A DNA stretch of 64,000 bases. It comes from JAKAVK01 sp964419095 (GTDB lineage Archaea; Micrarchaeota; Micrarchaeia; Micrarchaeales; CABMGC01). Positions 1 to 8,668 of this stretch are shown here, one piece after another. The stretch is from the NCBI GenBank assembly GCA_964419095.1, contig CAYQOG010000001.1, forward strand, positions 1-64,000, written 5' to 3'. Below the pieces are notes generated by a model. It was not told the origin of the DNA. It saw only the letters and a program-made list of their open reading frames with translations, and did no database searches. Each line of letters begins with the position of its first letter. Position 1 is the stretch's first letter. Position numbers and translations under genes: made by a program.

Positions 1-67
1 GTAGTCTAGCCTGGTAGGACTTTGCCTTGCCAAGGCAAGAACCCGGGTCCAAATCCCGGCACTCGCA
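1..67 (+). tRNA. tRNA-Gly(GCC), 5' end cut by window edge
   Basis: The anticodon stem TTGCC/GGCAA encloses the loop TTGCCAA, giving anticodon GCC (glycine). The T arm CCGGG/CCCGG (loop TCCAAAT, an unusual TCC in place of TTC) and the 3' acceptor strand CACTCGC with discriminator A follow. Only the last acceptor base of the 5' strand is inside the window, so about six bases are missing upstream. No intron is visible. Confidence 0.9.
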
Positions 68-90
68 CTCTTTTTCAGCAAAATTAGGCT

Positions 91-726
91 TTACACCAGC
101 ACTGTGTCAGCTCCCCTTGCAAGCAGCAACTCTGCCAGTAGCATCTTATCTATGGGCTCCTTGCGTGGCCCAAGGAACATAGCTCCTGATTCTGTCAGGA
201 CCCACACCGCTTCTCCCACAAACTGTCCGAAGTTGCTGTGTTCAGCAAGCTCCTCAACCATTTCCCCTGAGGCTATAGCGTATGCCATTGGTGGTAACTT
301 CGGGTAGATGCTTAGCACCTTGGCGCCCACGCTGGCAATGCCGTAGTCAGCGGCACTTACGTGAACGCGATGGTGGCCGTTGGAGATTTCGTATGAAAGG
401 CTTCCGTCCCTGAATTGGTATCCGTTCACGCGTATGGGCTCGATTCTCGTAGGCTGGAGAAGGCGCATGAACTCCCCGCGCTTGAGTCTGCGCAATGCGT
501 CCAGCTTATATGAATTAAGGTCATGCAGTGGGAAGAGCGCATTCGGGTCAATGCTGATAGTTCCTCCTCCAGGCGCGTGCGCATCAAACACGGCGCGCGT
601 AAGCTGCAGGTATGAGATAAATACACGCTGCTGCACAGAATCCGTAGGCCTCGATGCCCTTCGCGAGGCTTCCAGCACCGCAGACCTGAGTTCCTGCAGC
701 GGCCTGTGCCTAGTGACCTCTCTCAT
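91..726 (-). CDS. Hypothetical protein with ParB-like motif
   Basis: A 211-residue soluble protein that I do not recognise as a named family. Around residues 108-135 it has a strand, then D-G-S-L and the motif N-G-H-H-R-V followed by A-x-x-x-G, which resembles the ParB/sulfiredoxin-type nucleotide-binding fold (consensus DGHHRxxA). The basic N-terminal third looks helical. It stands alone, convergent to the upstream tRNA-Gly, with about 76 bases to the NUDIX gene behind it. The ATG at 726 is the only good start. A role in segregation or a CTPase/nuclease activity is only an inference from the motif. Confidence 0.55.
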   Translation of the reverse strand: MREVTRHRPLQELRSAVLEASRRASRPTDSVQQRVFISYLQLTRAVFDAHAPGGGTISIDPNALFPLHDLNSYKLDALRRLKRGEFMRLLQPTRIEPIRVNGYQFRDGSLSYEISNGHHRVHVSAADYGIASVGAKVLSIYPKLPPMAYAIASGEMVEELAEHSNFGQFVGEAVWVLTESGAMFLGPRKEPIDKMLLAELLLARGADTVLV

Positions 727-802
727 CTGATGACCTTGTAGAATTATGCACTTCCTGCTTATTAAACTTATTTTCCAACAGCAAGACTTGGGTGCAGCCT
801 TG

Positions 803-1318
803 TTATTTTGCTATGTATTTGGAATAGAAAAGTAGTCCCGCAATGGTCTTCATGTCCATGCCCTTGTTCGATTTGGCGATTTTGAGGGCCTTGGACAGGG
901 TCATCGGGCGCAGCCTTATCTGCTCGGATATTTCCCGGTTCGCCTTTCCTTTAGTGAGTCCTGTTGCCACGAAGACATGGAGTATCTCGTTGCTTATGCC
1001 TGACGAGGTCGGTGCAGCGAATAGGGGCTTTACGCTTCGGGCAGTGTATCCGGTCTCTTCCGCGAGTTCCCTTGCTGCGCATGTTTGAGGCGATTCGCCT
1101 TTGTCGACGTGGCCTGCAGGCAGTTCGTAAAGCCATTTGTCTATCGTGTTGCGGTAAATGGATTCGAGGAGAATCCTGCCGTCATCGAGAATAGGCACCA
1201 CTGCCGCCGTGTCCCCCACAATTATAGTGCTGTAGTCGAGCTTGCCCTCTGGAAATGCGAGCCTCTTTACCCCTACCTTGAATACCTTGCACTTGTAAAC
1301 TATTCTGTTCCTTGGCAT
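803..1318 (-). CDS. NUDIX hydrolase, ADP-ribose pyrophosphatase type
   Basis: A 171-residue NUDIX hydrolase. The complete Nudix box lies at residues 69-91 (G-x5-E-x7-R-E-L-A-E-E-T-G-Y), so the Mg2+-binding glutamates are intact. Strands before the box (VVPILDDGRILL, then YELPAG) fit the ADP-ribose pyrophosphatase subgroup, which cleaves ADP-ribose to AMP and ribose 5-phosphate; substrate choice is inferred. It starts 9 bases after the AIM24-like gene on the same strand and looks like the last gene of a gatD-gatE-AIM24-NUDIX transcription unit. Confidence 0.88.
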   Translation of the reverse strand: MPRNRIVYKCKVFKVGVKRLAFPEGKLDYSTIIVGDTAAVVPILDDGRILLESIYRNTIDKWLYELPAGHVDKGESPQTCAARELAEETGYTARSVKPLFAAPTSSGISNEILHVFVATGLTKGKANREISEQIRLRPMTLSKALKIAKSNKGMDMKTIAGLLFYSKYIAK

Positions 1319-1327
1319 CTGCCCACT

Positions 1328-2017
1328 TCAACGCTTGCCTTTTAGGGCCTGCTGCCCTTCAGCGTATATCTCCGCGGCAAGCTTGTACCTCGAGATTGTC
1401 TGTGTTATCAGCCTGCCTTTGCCCGTGTACGTTGCGAGGAACAGGCCTACTCCGCCGAACATGGCCGTATTGATGTTGTCTACAAACCTTATTTTGTAGC
1501 TTAGGGTTCCGTCAAAGCCTGCGACGTGCGTAGGGTCTACCTCGACCGCGGTGGTTCCGTCAAGATCATGCTCTATCATATCCCCTGTCACGTGTATGTA
1601 GACGCGCCCGGGGCCCGCGAACTCCTGGAGCACGAATCCTGTTCCTCCAAACATTCCGGCCGCAAAGTTGGTTATGTGTATGTTGAATTTCACGGTTTCC
1701 TCTGCGCAGAGGAATGCGCTTCGCTCCGCAACGAATTTGTCATTTGGTCCAAGGTCTATGGGAACTATCTTGCCTGGGAAGACCCCTGCAACCTGCATAT
1801 GCCCCGGGCCTTCCTTTGCCCTGAATTCGGTTAGGAAGCCGGTAGCGCCTGTGGCTTCCCTTTTCAGCAGGCCCATCAGCCCTCCCACCATCTTTGGGGT
1901 CATTATCACCGTCTCGGCCTTGCTGATCAGCGTGCCGGAATCGGCATACACGGCCTCGTTGACGCCAAGGTCTATCTTCAGCGACTGCAGATCCGCTCCT
2001 ATAATCTCGTATTTCAT
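1328..2017 (-). CDS. AIM24/TIGR00266-family protein
   Basis: A 229-residue protein of the AIM24 (TIGR00266) family: all-beta and glycine-rich. Two similar halves each end in a hydrophobic strand preceding a G-x-G turn (GMFGGTGFVLQEFAGPG near 141-157 and AMFGGVGLFLATYTGKG near 187-203), typical of this beta-sandwich family. Its biochemical role is not established in archaea; the eukaryotic member is mitochondrial. A clear ribosome site GGTGA lies 5 bases before the ATG at 2017, and the start is 8 bases after the gatE stop, so it is cotranscribed with gatDE and the NUDIX gene. Confidence 0.8.
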   Translation of the reverse strand: MKYEIIGADLQSLKIDLGVNEAVYADSGTLISKAETVIMTPKMVGGLMGLLKREATGATGFLTEFRAKEGPGHMQVAGVFPGKIVPIDLGPNDKFVAERSAFLCAEETVKFNIHITNFAAGMFGGTGFVLQEFAGPGRVYIHVTGDMIEHDLDGTTAVEVDPTHVAGFDGTLSYKIRFVDNINTAMFGGVGLFLATYTGKGRLITQTISRYKLAAEIYAEGQQALKGKR

Positions 2018-2025
2018 TCTCTCAC

Positions 2026-3888
2026 CTATTTCAACATCTCATTCAGCTCCTCTCCGTCCACGTTTAGCCTGTGCTTTGACATTATTAACCTTATTACTTC
2101 GGCTTTATTGATGTTTCCGGATGTTTTGGTTGTCTCGTCAACCAGCTTCTTGAGCGCGCTTCCGGCGAGTTTTGCCAGATCATGCTGCTTTATCAGCATA
2201 GCGACCTGGGCGTCTTTTGAAGACAATGACTTCAGAAGCTCTTCGACGGCGTTCTTTGTTATCTTCCCGGATTCGTAGGTATCGAAGACCTCGATGAGCC
2301 TCCTGCTGCTGATTGCATCTGCATTGAAATTGGATCTTCTCAGCTCAGTGAATTTTTGCAACAGCGTATTCGCAACGAATGCCTTGTCTGCCTTGCTTGC
2401 CGAAGTTATCTCGTTATAGAGCTGCAGGCGTGGCGATACAAGGAGTTGCTCCACAATCAGGTCGCTCTTTACCTCATTCTTCAGGCGCGACCTGGTCTTC
2501 TCCATATCGGGGGAGTTTGCCTCAGCTTCCTTCAGCATGTCGGCAGTTATCCCTATCGGGCTTGCGTCAGTTTCGGGATACATTCTTGATCCTCCTGGAA
2601 GAGGCCTTAGGAACCTTGTTGTGAAGAGGTTGTTGTTTATCGTTCCGCGCGTCTCCAGCTGCACGCCAACCTCAATTGCGGCTTTTGCCCGGGCTATGGC
2701 GAACTTCGCTGCGGTTGATGCGGCATTTGCCTTTCCTGCAATGAGTATGAATGCGTCTTCCTTGCCTGTCTTCAGACCCTTTCCTATCGCTTCTTTTTCT
2801 TCAGCAGCGAACCCATATCCGTCGAGATTTTCGTCGCTGTGTATTATGCCGTTGACTCCTCCCGTCTTTGCGTAATCGCTTATCTCGCTGCCGAGCCTCC
2901 TGTCGGGATTTATTTCCCTGCCTACAATTCCTTTGAATCCATGGAGTGCAAATCCGATGGCTACGCCTCCCTGACTCAATGCATTGTTTATTATTTTCAC
3001 TTTTGTGCCTTTCAATGTTGCCGTGAGATCTTTTACTTCTCCAATCCTGACATCTTTCCTTGCGCCGAGTTCCTTCTTTATCTCGATCAGTTTCTGCTGC
3101 CTCATTACCTCATTCTCGATGTACTTGTCAAGGGAATCGAGGTCTTGAAGACCCTTGATTTCTACACGCGCTCCGCCTTTTATCGATACATTTACGTCCT
3201 GTCTTATGGAACCTATGCCCCTTTGCACCTTTCCGGTTAGCCTTAGTATAGTGCCGAGTTTGAGCGCCACTTCCTTTGCCTCTTTGGGCGAGGCAAGGTA
3301 CGGATCCGTGTCTATCTCTATCAGGGGTATGCCTATCCTGCTTGTATCGTATATGGTCTCTGCCGACCCGCCTGCTTCTATGCCTGCGGATTCCTCTTCA
3401 AGGAACATGGAGAGTATGTTTATTTTGTGGCCGTTTGCTTCGAGGGAACCGTTCATGCCTATTTTTGTGGTCCTTTGGAATCCGCTCGGATTGCTGCCGT
3501 CAACCACCTGCTTGCGCATCGGCTGTATTTCCTGGGGCAAAGTCATGTGCAGGCTCTCCGCTATTGAAAGCGCTATTGAGAGGGCCTCACGATTCATGCC
3601 GTGCGGAGGCTCTTCGTCAAGGTCGACAAGGCATGCATGCTGCCCGTTTATCCTGTATATGAACTCCCTTTTCTTCTCTTCCTCGAACTTGGCTGCCCTG
3701 TCCACTATGCCCAATTCTCCGGCAACGGCCTTTTGATATCTCCTTACTACCGCACCCCCCCTTTCTTCGGGGCCCGGAAGAGATGCTGTGCACGAGCAGA
3801 AGAGTTTCTCCGCCGTGCCAAGTCTTTGGTGTATCTCAAGGCCGCACATAAAGCCTATTTCCTTGTACTCCTGCTCTTTCCCGGTCAT
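2026..3888 (-). CDS. gatE: Glu-tRNA(Gln) amidotransferase subunit E
   Basis: A 620-residue GatE, the tRNA-binding kinase/transamidase subunit of the archaeal GatDE complex. With GatD it converts Glu-tRNA(Gln) to Gln-tRNA(Gln), so the organism probably makes Gln-tRNA indirectly. The N-terminal GatB-like catalytic core shows GLEIHQRL (15-22), the Zn-site region FCSC (30-33), and IPLIEIDTDPYLASP near 188-202. A central stretch about 275-410 matches the AspRS-like insertion, and the helical GatB/YqeY tail fills the C-terminus. The length is normal for the family. It begins 9 bases after gatD on the same strand. Confidence 0.97.
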   Translation of the reverse strand: MTGKEQEYKEIGFMCGLEIHQRLGTAEKLFCSCTASLPGPEERGGAVVRRYQKAVAGELGIVDRAAKFEEEKKREFIYRINGQHACLVDLDEEPPHGMNREALSIALSIAESLHMTLPQEIQPMRKQVVDGSNPSGFQRTTKIGMNGSLEANGHKINILSMFLEEESAGIEAGGSAETIYDTSRIGIPLIEIDTDPYLASPKEAKEVALKLGTILRLTGKVQRGIGSIRQDVNVSIKGGARVEIKGLQDLDSLDKYIENEVMRQQKLIEIKKELGARKDVRIGEVKDLTATLKGTKVKIINNALSQGGVAIGFALHGFKGIVGREINPDRRLGSEISDYAKTGGVNGIIHSDENLDGYGFAAEEKEAIGKGLKTGKEDAFILIAGKANAASTAAKFAIARAKAAIEVGVQLETRGTINNNLFTTRFLRPLPGGSRMYPETDASPIGITADMLKEAEANSPDMEKTRSRLKNEVKSDLIVEQLLVSPRLQLYNEITSASKADKAFVANTLLQKFTELRRSNFNADAISSRRLIEVFDTYESGKITKNAVEELLKSLSSKDAQVAMLIKQHDLAKLAGSALKKLVDETTKTSGNINKAEVIRLIMSKHRLNVDGEELNEMLK

Positions 3889-3897
3889 GGAATAGCC

Positions 3898-5232
3898 TCA
3901 TTCCTCTATGAAGTCGTCTTCGTACTCCGTCCTCTTGGTTATCTCTCCCGCAAGGTTCTTTGCCAGCATCTCCCTTGCCTTCTCCCTGGGATAATTTCCG
4001 AGCAGCCATCTCAGCTTTACATATGCGACTTCAGGAAGCATGTCCTCGCAATAAACCACTCCCGCCTTTGAGATCATCCTCAGAGTCCTGTATACATTTG
4101 GGTTCACTCTCCCATAGAGGCATTGCGACGTCATTCCTATTATCATCCCGTTTTCTATCGCTTCTGTTATTTCCGGAAGCCATGACTGCTCTTCTGATTC
4201 TGTGAGATTCGGGGCATGCCCCAGTCCTGTCCCTTCTATAATGATGCCTTTGTAGCCCTTGCCGCAGTAATAATCGATTATTCCAGGATCCGCCTCGGGG
4301 TATGCCTTAACCAATGCCACCCCCTTCTCGAATTTTGTCACGGCCTTGACCTTTCCGTTTCCTTCTCTCTTTTTGTATTCGCCGCTGTAGCTTATGCTTC
4401 CGTTCATGTCTACAAAAGCCATGGGCTTTGAGTCTATTGCCCTGAACGCGTCTCTCCTGGAAGTGTGCATCTTCCTTGCCTTTGTTCCCCTGATGAACGC
4501 GCACCTGCCATCCGAGCTCTTAGCATGCATGCATATGCCTACCTCCGCTATGTCGGATTTCGATGCTATGTGGGCAGAACAGATAAGATTCTGGAAGGCG
4601 TCGCTTGACCCCCTGTCGGAGCTCCTTTGCGCGCCAGTGACAACTACAGGCGCATTGAGACCCTGCAGCATGAAGCTGAGAGCCGCAGACGCATAATGCA
4701 TTGTGTCTGTGCCCATGGTCACTATGACTCCTTTGGAATCGTTGTTGAGCGCCTTTGCCGCGGCATCGCCAATCTTCCCCCATATGCCTGCGCCCATATC
4801 CTCGCTGGCTATGCTCGCTATCTTCTCCGGCGATACGTCTGCTATGGATGAGAGTTCGGGAACTTCGTAAAGCAGCTCTTCGGGTTTTGTGAGTGCGTAC
4901 ACTCCTCCTGTCTTGTAATCGACCTTGTTGCCTATCGTGCCTCCAGTATATAGCAGCGCCACTTTTGGCAGGTTTTTGCTTGCGCTTCTTATAGGCGCTG
5001 TTGGCTCGTGCATCGGCTCGGCGGATGCGATCTTCTCTATTTTCGCGCCGCTAACCCCTATTCCGATGTTGTAGCCGTCCTTCTGCTTGAGAACCAGGAT
5101 ATTCGCATCCCCGGCCTCTGTCCTGGGCATTAGTATGCCTTCGTACGCTTCCTTGCCTTTTGAGATGCGGACGTTATCCCATACTTTAATCCGCTTTTCC
5201 TCAAGGAGCTTTGTTGTCTCTTCGCTGTACAT
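3898..5232 (-). CDS. gatD: Glu-tRNA(Gln) amidotransferase subunit D
   Basis: A 444-residue GatD, the asparaginase-like subunit that hydrolyses glutamine to supply ammonia for GatE. An N-terminal barrel domain (about 1-70) precedes the asparaginase-type core with YTGGTIG (threonine nucleophile), VTMGTDTMHYAS and TGAQRSSDRGSSDA, so both catalytic Thr/Thr-Asp-Lys elements are present. The frame stays open upstream to a TTG at 5280, but the ATG at 5232 gives an N-terminus (MYSEETTKLLEE) that aligns with known GatD proteins; the extra 16 residues are probably not translated. It is first gene of the gatDE unit. Confidence 0.95.
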   Translation of the reverse strand: MYSEETTKLLEEKRIKVWDNVRISKGKEAYEGILMPRTEAGDANILVLKQKDGYNIGIGVSGAKIEKIASAEPMHEPTAPIRSASKNLPKVALLYTGGTIGNKVDYKTGGVYALTKPEELLYEVPELSSIADVSPEKIASIASEDMGAGIWGKIGDAAAKALNNDSKGVIVTMGTDTMHYASAALSFMLQGLNAPVVVTGAQRSSDRGSSDAFQNLICSAHIASKSDIAEVGICMHAKSSDGRCAFIRGTKARKMHTSRRDAFRAIDSKPMAFVDMNGSISYSGEYKKREGNGKVKAVTKFEKGVALVKAYPEADPGIIDYYCGKGYKGIIIEGTGLGHAPNLTESEEQSWLPEITEAIENGMIIGMTSQCLYGRVNPNVYRTLRMISKAGVVYCEDMLPEVAYVKLRWLLGNYPREKAREMLAKNLAGEITKRTEYEDDFIEE

Positions 5233-5299
5233 TAAACCAGCTGGTGCCTTGGCACTCGATAGTACTTGAGAGCACCTCAATTAATACCTTGCGGTGGAT

Positions 5300-6172
5300 T
5301 CACGGAGCTGTGTAACCGTTGTACCAGCTGCTCGTGTACTTGACATTTGTTGCGGCTCCGTTGAACTGGTTGCCCGATGAATCGTTGGCGTTGGTGTTGA
5401 GCGTGTACCATGCGACGAGATTCTGCAAGTCAACAGGTACGCCTCCAATACCCTCACGGTAGAGGGCTCCGATGGCATTTGCGTTCAGGGAGGCGTTGTA
5501 TATCTGGACATTTGATATTGACCCGGTAAAGTAGCGCGTGTTTGCATATCCTATGTAGAGCGGTGGGTTCCTTGATAAAGGCAGGCCGGACTCTGCCACT
5601 CCTACTCCGGTCTGTGCTGCTCCGTCCACGTATATTAGGGAATTGGCTATGTCGTTTTGGCCATAACCGGTTACTACGAATGCTATTTGGTGCCACGCGC
5701 CGTTTGTCACCGTAGGCGTGGAGAAATAGCGGTAGTTGCTGCCTCCAAGGTAGATCAGACTCTCGCCTGAAGACCATGGTACGTCGAGAGATGGCTCCTG
5801 ATTGCCGCTGAATGATATGAGTGGCGAAAGGCCTGCCGCGTTGCCAGTATACATTATCCACGCCGTGATTGTAAACGCATTTGATTGGAGATTAAGGCTG
5901 TTGAACATTATGTCGCTGCCTGACCCGCTTAGTTGGGCTACGAATTGTGGTATGTCGTTGTTGCATGCGCCTTGCAGCGCCATGTATGCAGTGGTGTTTG
6001 GGCCGTATGGTCTTGAGATGATGCATGAGCCGGGGGTTGCCTTCGCGACGAAGTTGTAGGGGTTGAATACCCCTAGGGAATAAAGCACAGCGACTACTAA
6101 CGCTATGATGAGTATGGCCCAGCCATAGGTAGTAAGATACTCCATCGCAGCCTGGAGCCTTTGCGCTTCCAT
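5300..6172 (-). CDS. Pilin-like signal peptide plus LamG domain surface protein
   Basis: A 290-residue exported protein. The N-terminus has a short polar leader, then QAAMEYLTTYGWAILIIAL, the signature of archaeal class III signal peptides (type IV pilin-like, cut before the hydrophobic helix, which then assembles or anchors). After residue 50 the protein is a single beta-rich LamG/concanavalin-like domain (FTITAWIMYTG, WHQIAFVVTGYG, IYVDGAAQTG, NVQIYNASLNANAIGALY). The end, GWYxLNxNxxDxSGN, is shared with the second LamG gene and with a relic at 59 kb. GTGAGA lies 3 bases before the ATG. It is probably cell-surface and carbohydrate- or protein-binding; function inferred. Confidence 0.85.
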   Translation of the reverse strand: MEAQRLQAAMEYLTTYGWAILIIALVVAVLYSLGVFNPYNFVAKATPGSCIISRPYGPNTTAYMALQGACNNDIPQFVAQLSGSGSDIMFNSLNLQSNAFTITAWIMYTGNAAGLSPLISFSGNQEPSLDVPWSSGESLIYLGGSNYRYFSTPTVTNGAWHQIAFVVTGYGQNDIANSLIYVDGAAQTGVGVAESGLPLSRNPPLYIGYANTRYFTGSISNVQIYNASLNANAIGALYREGIGGVPVDLQNLVAWYTLNTNANDSSGNQFNGAATNVKYTSSWYNGYTAP

Positions 6173-6244
6173 TTTCTCACGAGTATAGGTTTCTTGCAGG
6201 AATATAAACCTAGGCTGCGTCAGGCGACTTACCTGGAGGGTAGG

Positions 6245-6253
6245 GTTAAAACC
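6245..6253 (+). promoter_or_regulatory. TATA box for isocitrate dehydrogenase
   Basis: GTTAAAACC is centred about 26 bases before the ATG at 6274 and no ribosome site lies between them, as expected for a leaderless archaeal transcript. Confidence 0.5.
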
Positions 6254-6273
6254 TTTCCTCTTGCAAAACCATC

Positions 6274-7449
6274 ATGGGAAGCGACTCGCGACATGTTCTC
6301 TACGCAGAGGGCGATGGGATAGGTCCGGAGATTGTGTCCGCTGCGATGAAGGTATTGAACGCGGGGGTAAAACGGGCTTATGGACCCAGGAAAGAGATAG
6401 TCTGGGAGGAGATTTTCCTTGGCAGCAAGGCGCTGAGCAAATTCGGAAACAGGATTCCTGAGACGGCAATACGGAAGATAAAGGATGCCGGAATCCTTTT
6501 CAAAGGCCCGTTGGAGACCCCTGTGGGCAGCGGGTTCAGGTCTATAAACGTATTCTTGAGGAGCACTCTTGACCTTTATGCCAACATACGCCCGGTAAAG
6601 CACCTCGGCGGCGTGCCGAGCCCGTTGAAAAATCCCGAGAGGGTTGACATGGTCATATTCAGGGAGAACACTGACGACCTTTACACAGGGGTTGAATGGT
6701 CTTACAGGAGTTCAGGCGCGATAAAGCTGCGAAGACTTGTAAAGAAGGAGCTTGATGTTGAATTGGAAGAGGATGCGGGATTGGGAATAAAACAGATAAG
6801 CAAGGCAAAGACCGTGAGGATCACAAAGGCTGCGCTTGACTATGCCATTGCAGAAAAAAGGAAATCGGTCACGATAATGCACAAGGGAAACATAATGAAG
6901 TATACGGAAGGCGCATTCCGCGATTGGGCATATGAGACTGCATTATATGATTACAGAAGCGAGGTTGTCACAGAAGAGGAAGTGAACAGGAAGCACAACG
7001 GCAAGGTTCCCAAAGGCAAGATACTTGTCAATGACAGGATAGCAGACAACATGTTCCAGCAGATAATAACAAGGCCTGAAGCTTATGACGTCATACTTGC
7101 GCCTAACCTGAATGGGGATTATATATCGGATGCGGCAGGAGCGCTGGTCGGGAATGTTGGCGTGCTTGGAAGCGCGGATGTGGGGGAGGGAAGGGCGATC
7201 TTCGAGCCGGTTCACGGCACGGCCCCCAAATATGCAGGCATGAATGTTGCAAACCCCATGGGCCAGGTACATGCAGGCTGCCTTATGCTCCGGTACATCG
7301 GATGGGATGCTGCTGCGGACAGGGTGTGCGGGGCCTTGGCAAAGGCAATAAGGATGGAGAAGGTAACAAAGGACCTTGCCGGCTCCTTGAAAGTAAAGCC
7401 TTTAGGCACTTCCGAATTCGCAGACGCCGTTGTAGAATCGATGCGCTAG
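6274..7449 (+). CDS. icd: Isocitrate dehydrogenase (NADP type)
   Basis: A 391-residue member of the isocitrate/isopropylmalate dehydrogenase family that oxidises isocitrate to 2-oxoglutarate and CO2. The substrate loop GFRSINVFLRSTLDLYANIRP holds the Ser/Asn and arginines seen in isocitrate dehydrogenase rather than isopropylmalate dehydrogenase. In H-G-T-A-P-K-Y (H314, K319, Y320) the Lys-Tyr pair matches the E. coli K344/Y345 signature for NADP, so NADP use is predicted. Metal-binding aspartates lie in ISDAAGALVG. It is divergent from the LamG gene and convergent with citrate synthase, whose stop touches its own. Confidence 0.93.
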   Translation: MGSDSRHVLYAEGDGIGPEIVSAAMKVLNAGVKRAYGPRKEIVWEEIFLGSKALSKFGNRIPETAIRKIKDAGILFKGPLETPVGSGFRSINVFLRSTLDLYANIRPVKHLGGVPSPLKNPERVDMVIFRENTDDLYTGVEWSYRSSGAIKLRRLVKKELDVELEEDAGLGIKQISKAKTVRITKAALDYAIAEKRKSVTIMHKGNIMKYTEGAFRDWAYETALYDYRSEVVTEEEVNRKHNGKVPKGKILVNDRIADNMFQQIITRPEAYDVILAPNLNGDYISDAAGALVGNVGVLGSADVGEGRAIFEPVHGTAPKYAGMNVANPMGQVHAGCLMLRYIGWDAAADRVCGALAKAIRMEKVTKDLAGSLKVKPLGTSEFADAVVESMR

Positions 7450-8622
7450 TCACTGTCGCTGGTCCATAGGAACGTAGGGCACGTCCAGAGGACCGGTATA
7501 CTCTTCAAGCGGTCTGATGATTCGGTTGTCCTTCCAATACTCAATGAGATGGGCGCACCACCCGCTCATCCTGCTTGCCGCGAAGATAGGAGTGAATATC
7601 TCGATGGGTATGCCTATGGAAGTGTAGACCGGACCTGCGAAGAAATCTATGTTGGGCCATATTCCCTTTGATTCGCCCAACTTTTCTATCATCAGCTTCT
7701 CAGCTCTAAGCGCAATCTGCGACAGCCTTCCGAGCTCCTCTATGTCGCTTGCCTGGAGCCCCTCGAGGTATTTCCTGACTATCCTTGCGCGGGGGTCATA
7801 GGTTTTGTAGACCCGGTGCCCGAACCCCATTATCTTCTGCTTGCCGGCAAGCGCCTCTTGTATGTACTTCTCTGTGTTGTCGGGCGTTGCTATATTGCGC
7901 ATCATGCGCAACGCGGCCTCGTCTGCGCCGCCATGCAGAGGCCCTTTCAGCACCGCGATGCCGGCCGTTACGGATGCGTACATGTCGGAAAGCGTGGAGC
8001 CTGCTACAAGGGCCCCGAATGTAGAGGCATTTGAGCTGTGTTCCGCATGGAGTATGAACATCGTGTCGAGTATGTTTGTCTCTTCCTCGGTTGGCTTCTT
8101 TCCCGTAAGCATGTAGAGGAAATTCTCTATATGGCCGAGCTTTGGGTCAGGGCTTATGTACCCGCCGCCGCTTCTTATCCTGCCAGTAGCGGCGACTATG
8201 CTGGCACTCTTGGCTATGAGCCTGATGCTCTTCCTCAGATTTGCTCCGGGGGAGCTGTCATATGCCTCTGTATCGAATGAGGAGAGCATTGATACGGCCG
8301 TCCTCAAGGTATCCATGGGGTGCGCCTTTTCCGCAATCTTGGATATCAATTCGACTGCGGCAGGAGGCAGTTCGCGCTCGTCTGACAGTGTTTTCAGGAA
8401 AGTCGTGAATTCCTTCTGGGTTGGCAGCTTTCCGTATATCAGAAGGTACGAGACCTCCTCATAGGAAGAGTTCTGGCACAACGCCTCAATTGGATAGCCC
8501 CTGTAGTAGAGCTTGCCTGCCTGGCCGTCCACCTTGCATATTGCAGACTCGGCAAAATATACCCCTTCAAGGCCTCTGTTTATGACAGGCTGCTCTCCGG
8601 TCACTTTTTCACCACGCAACAT
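7450..8622 (-). CDS. gltA: Citrate synthase
   Basis: A 390-residue type I citrate synthase that condenses acetyl-CoA and oxaloacetate. The catalytic residues are visible: His in FILHAEHSSNASTF, His in GFGHRVYKTYDPRA and Asp in PNIDFFAGPVY. The frame is open to 8682, but that start would overlap the LamG gene; the ATG at 8622 has a strong ribosome site, AAAGGAGGCGAG, and gives the normal N-terminus. It lies 46 bases behind the LamG gene on the same strand and may be cotranscribed with it. Its relative, 2-methylcitrate synthase, cannot be excluded, but neighbouring TCA genes favour citrate synthase. Confidence 0.93.
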   Translation of the reverse strand: MLRGEKVTGEQPVINRGLEGVYFAESAICKVDGQAGKLYYRGYPIEALCQNSSYEEVSYLLIYGKLPTQKEFTTFLKTLSDERELPPAAVELISKIAEKAHPMDTLRTAVSMLSSFDTEAYDSSPGANLRKSIRLIAKSASIVAATGRIRSGGGYISPDPKLGHIENFLYMLTGKKPTEEETNILDTMFILHAEHSSNASTFGALVAGSTLSDMYASVTAGIAVLKGPLHGGADEAALRMMRNIATPDNTEKYIQEALAGKQKIMGFGHRVYKTYDPRARIVRKYLEGLQASDIEELGRLSQIALRAEKLMIEKLGESKGIWPNIDFFAGPVYTSIGIPIEIFTPIFAASRMSGWCAHLIEYWKDNRIIRPLEEYTGPLDVPYVPMDQRQ

Positions 8623-8668
8623 ATTCTCGCCTCCTTTTAATAAATGTTCTCCGGGCTGGCTGTTGTGT

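Noticed and set aside
5802..6059. Plus-strand ORF opposite the first LamG gene, and similar long antisense ORFs throughout
   Set aside because: They mirror the codon bias of true genes and have no recognisable domains.
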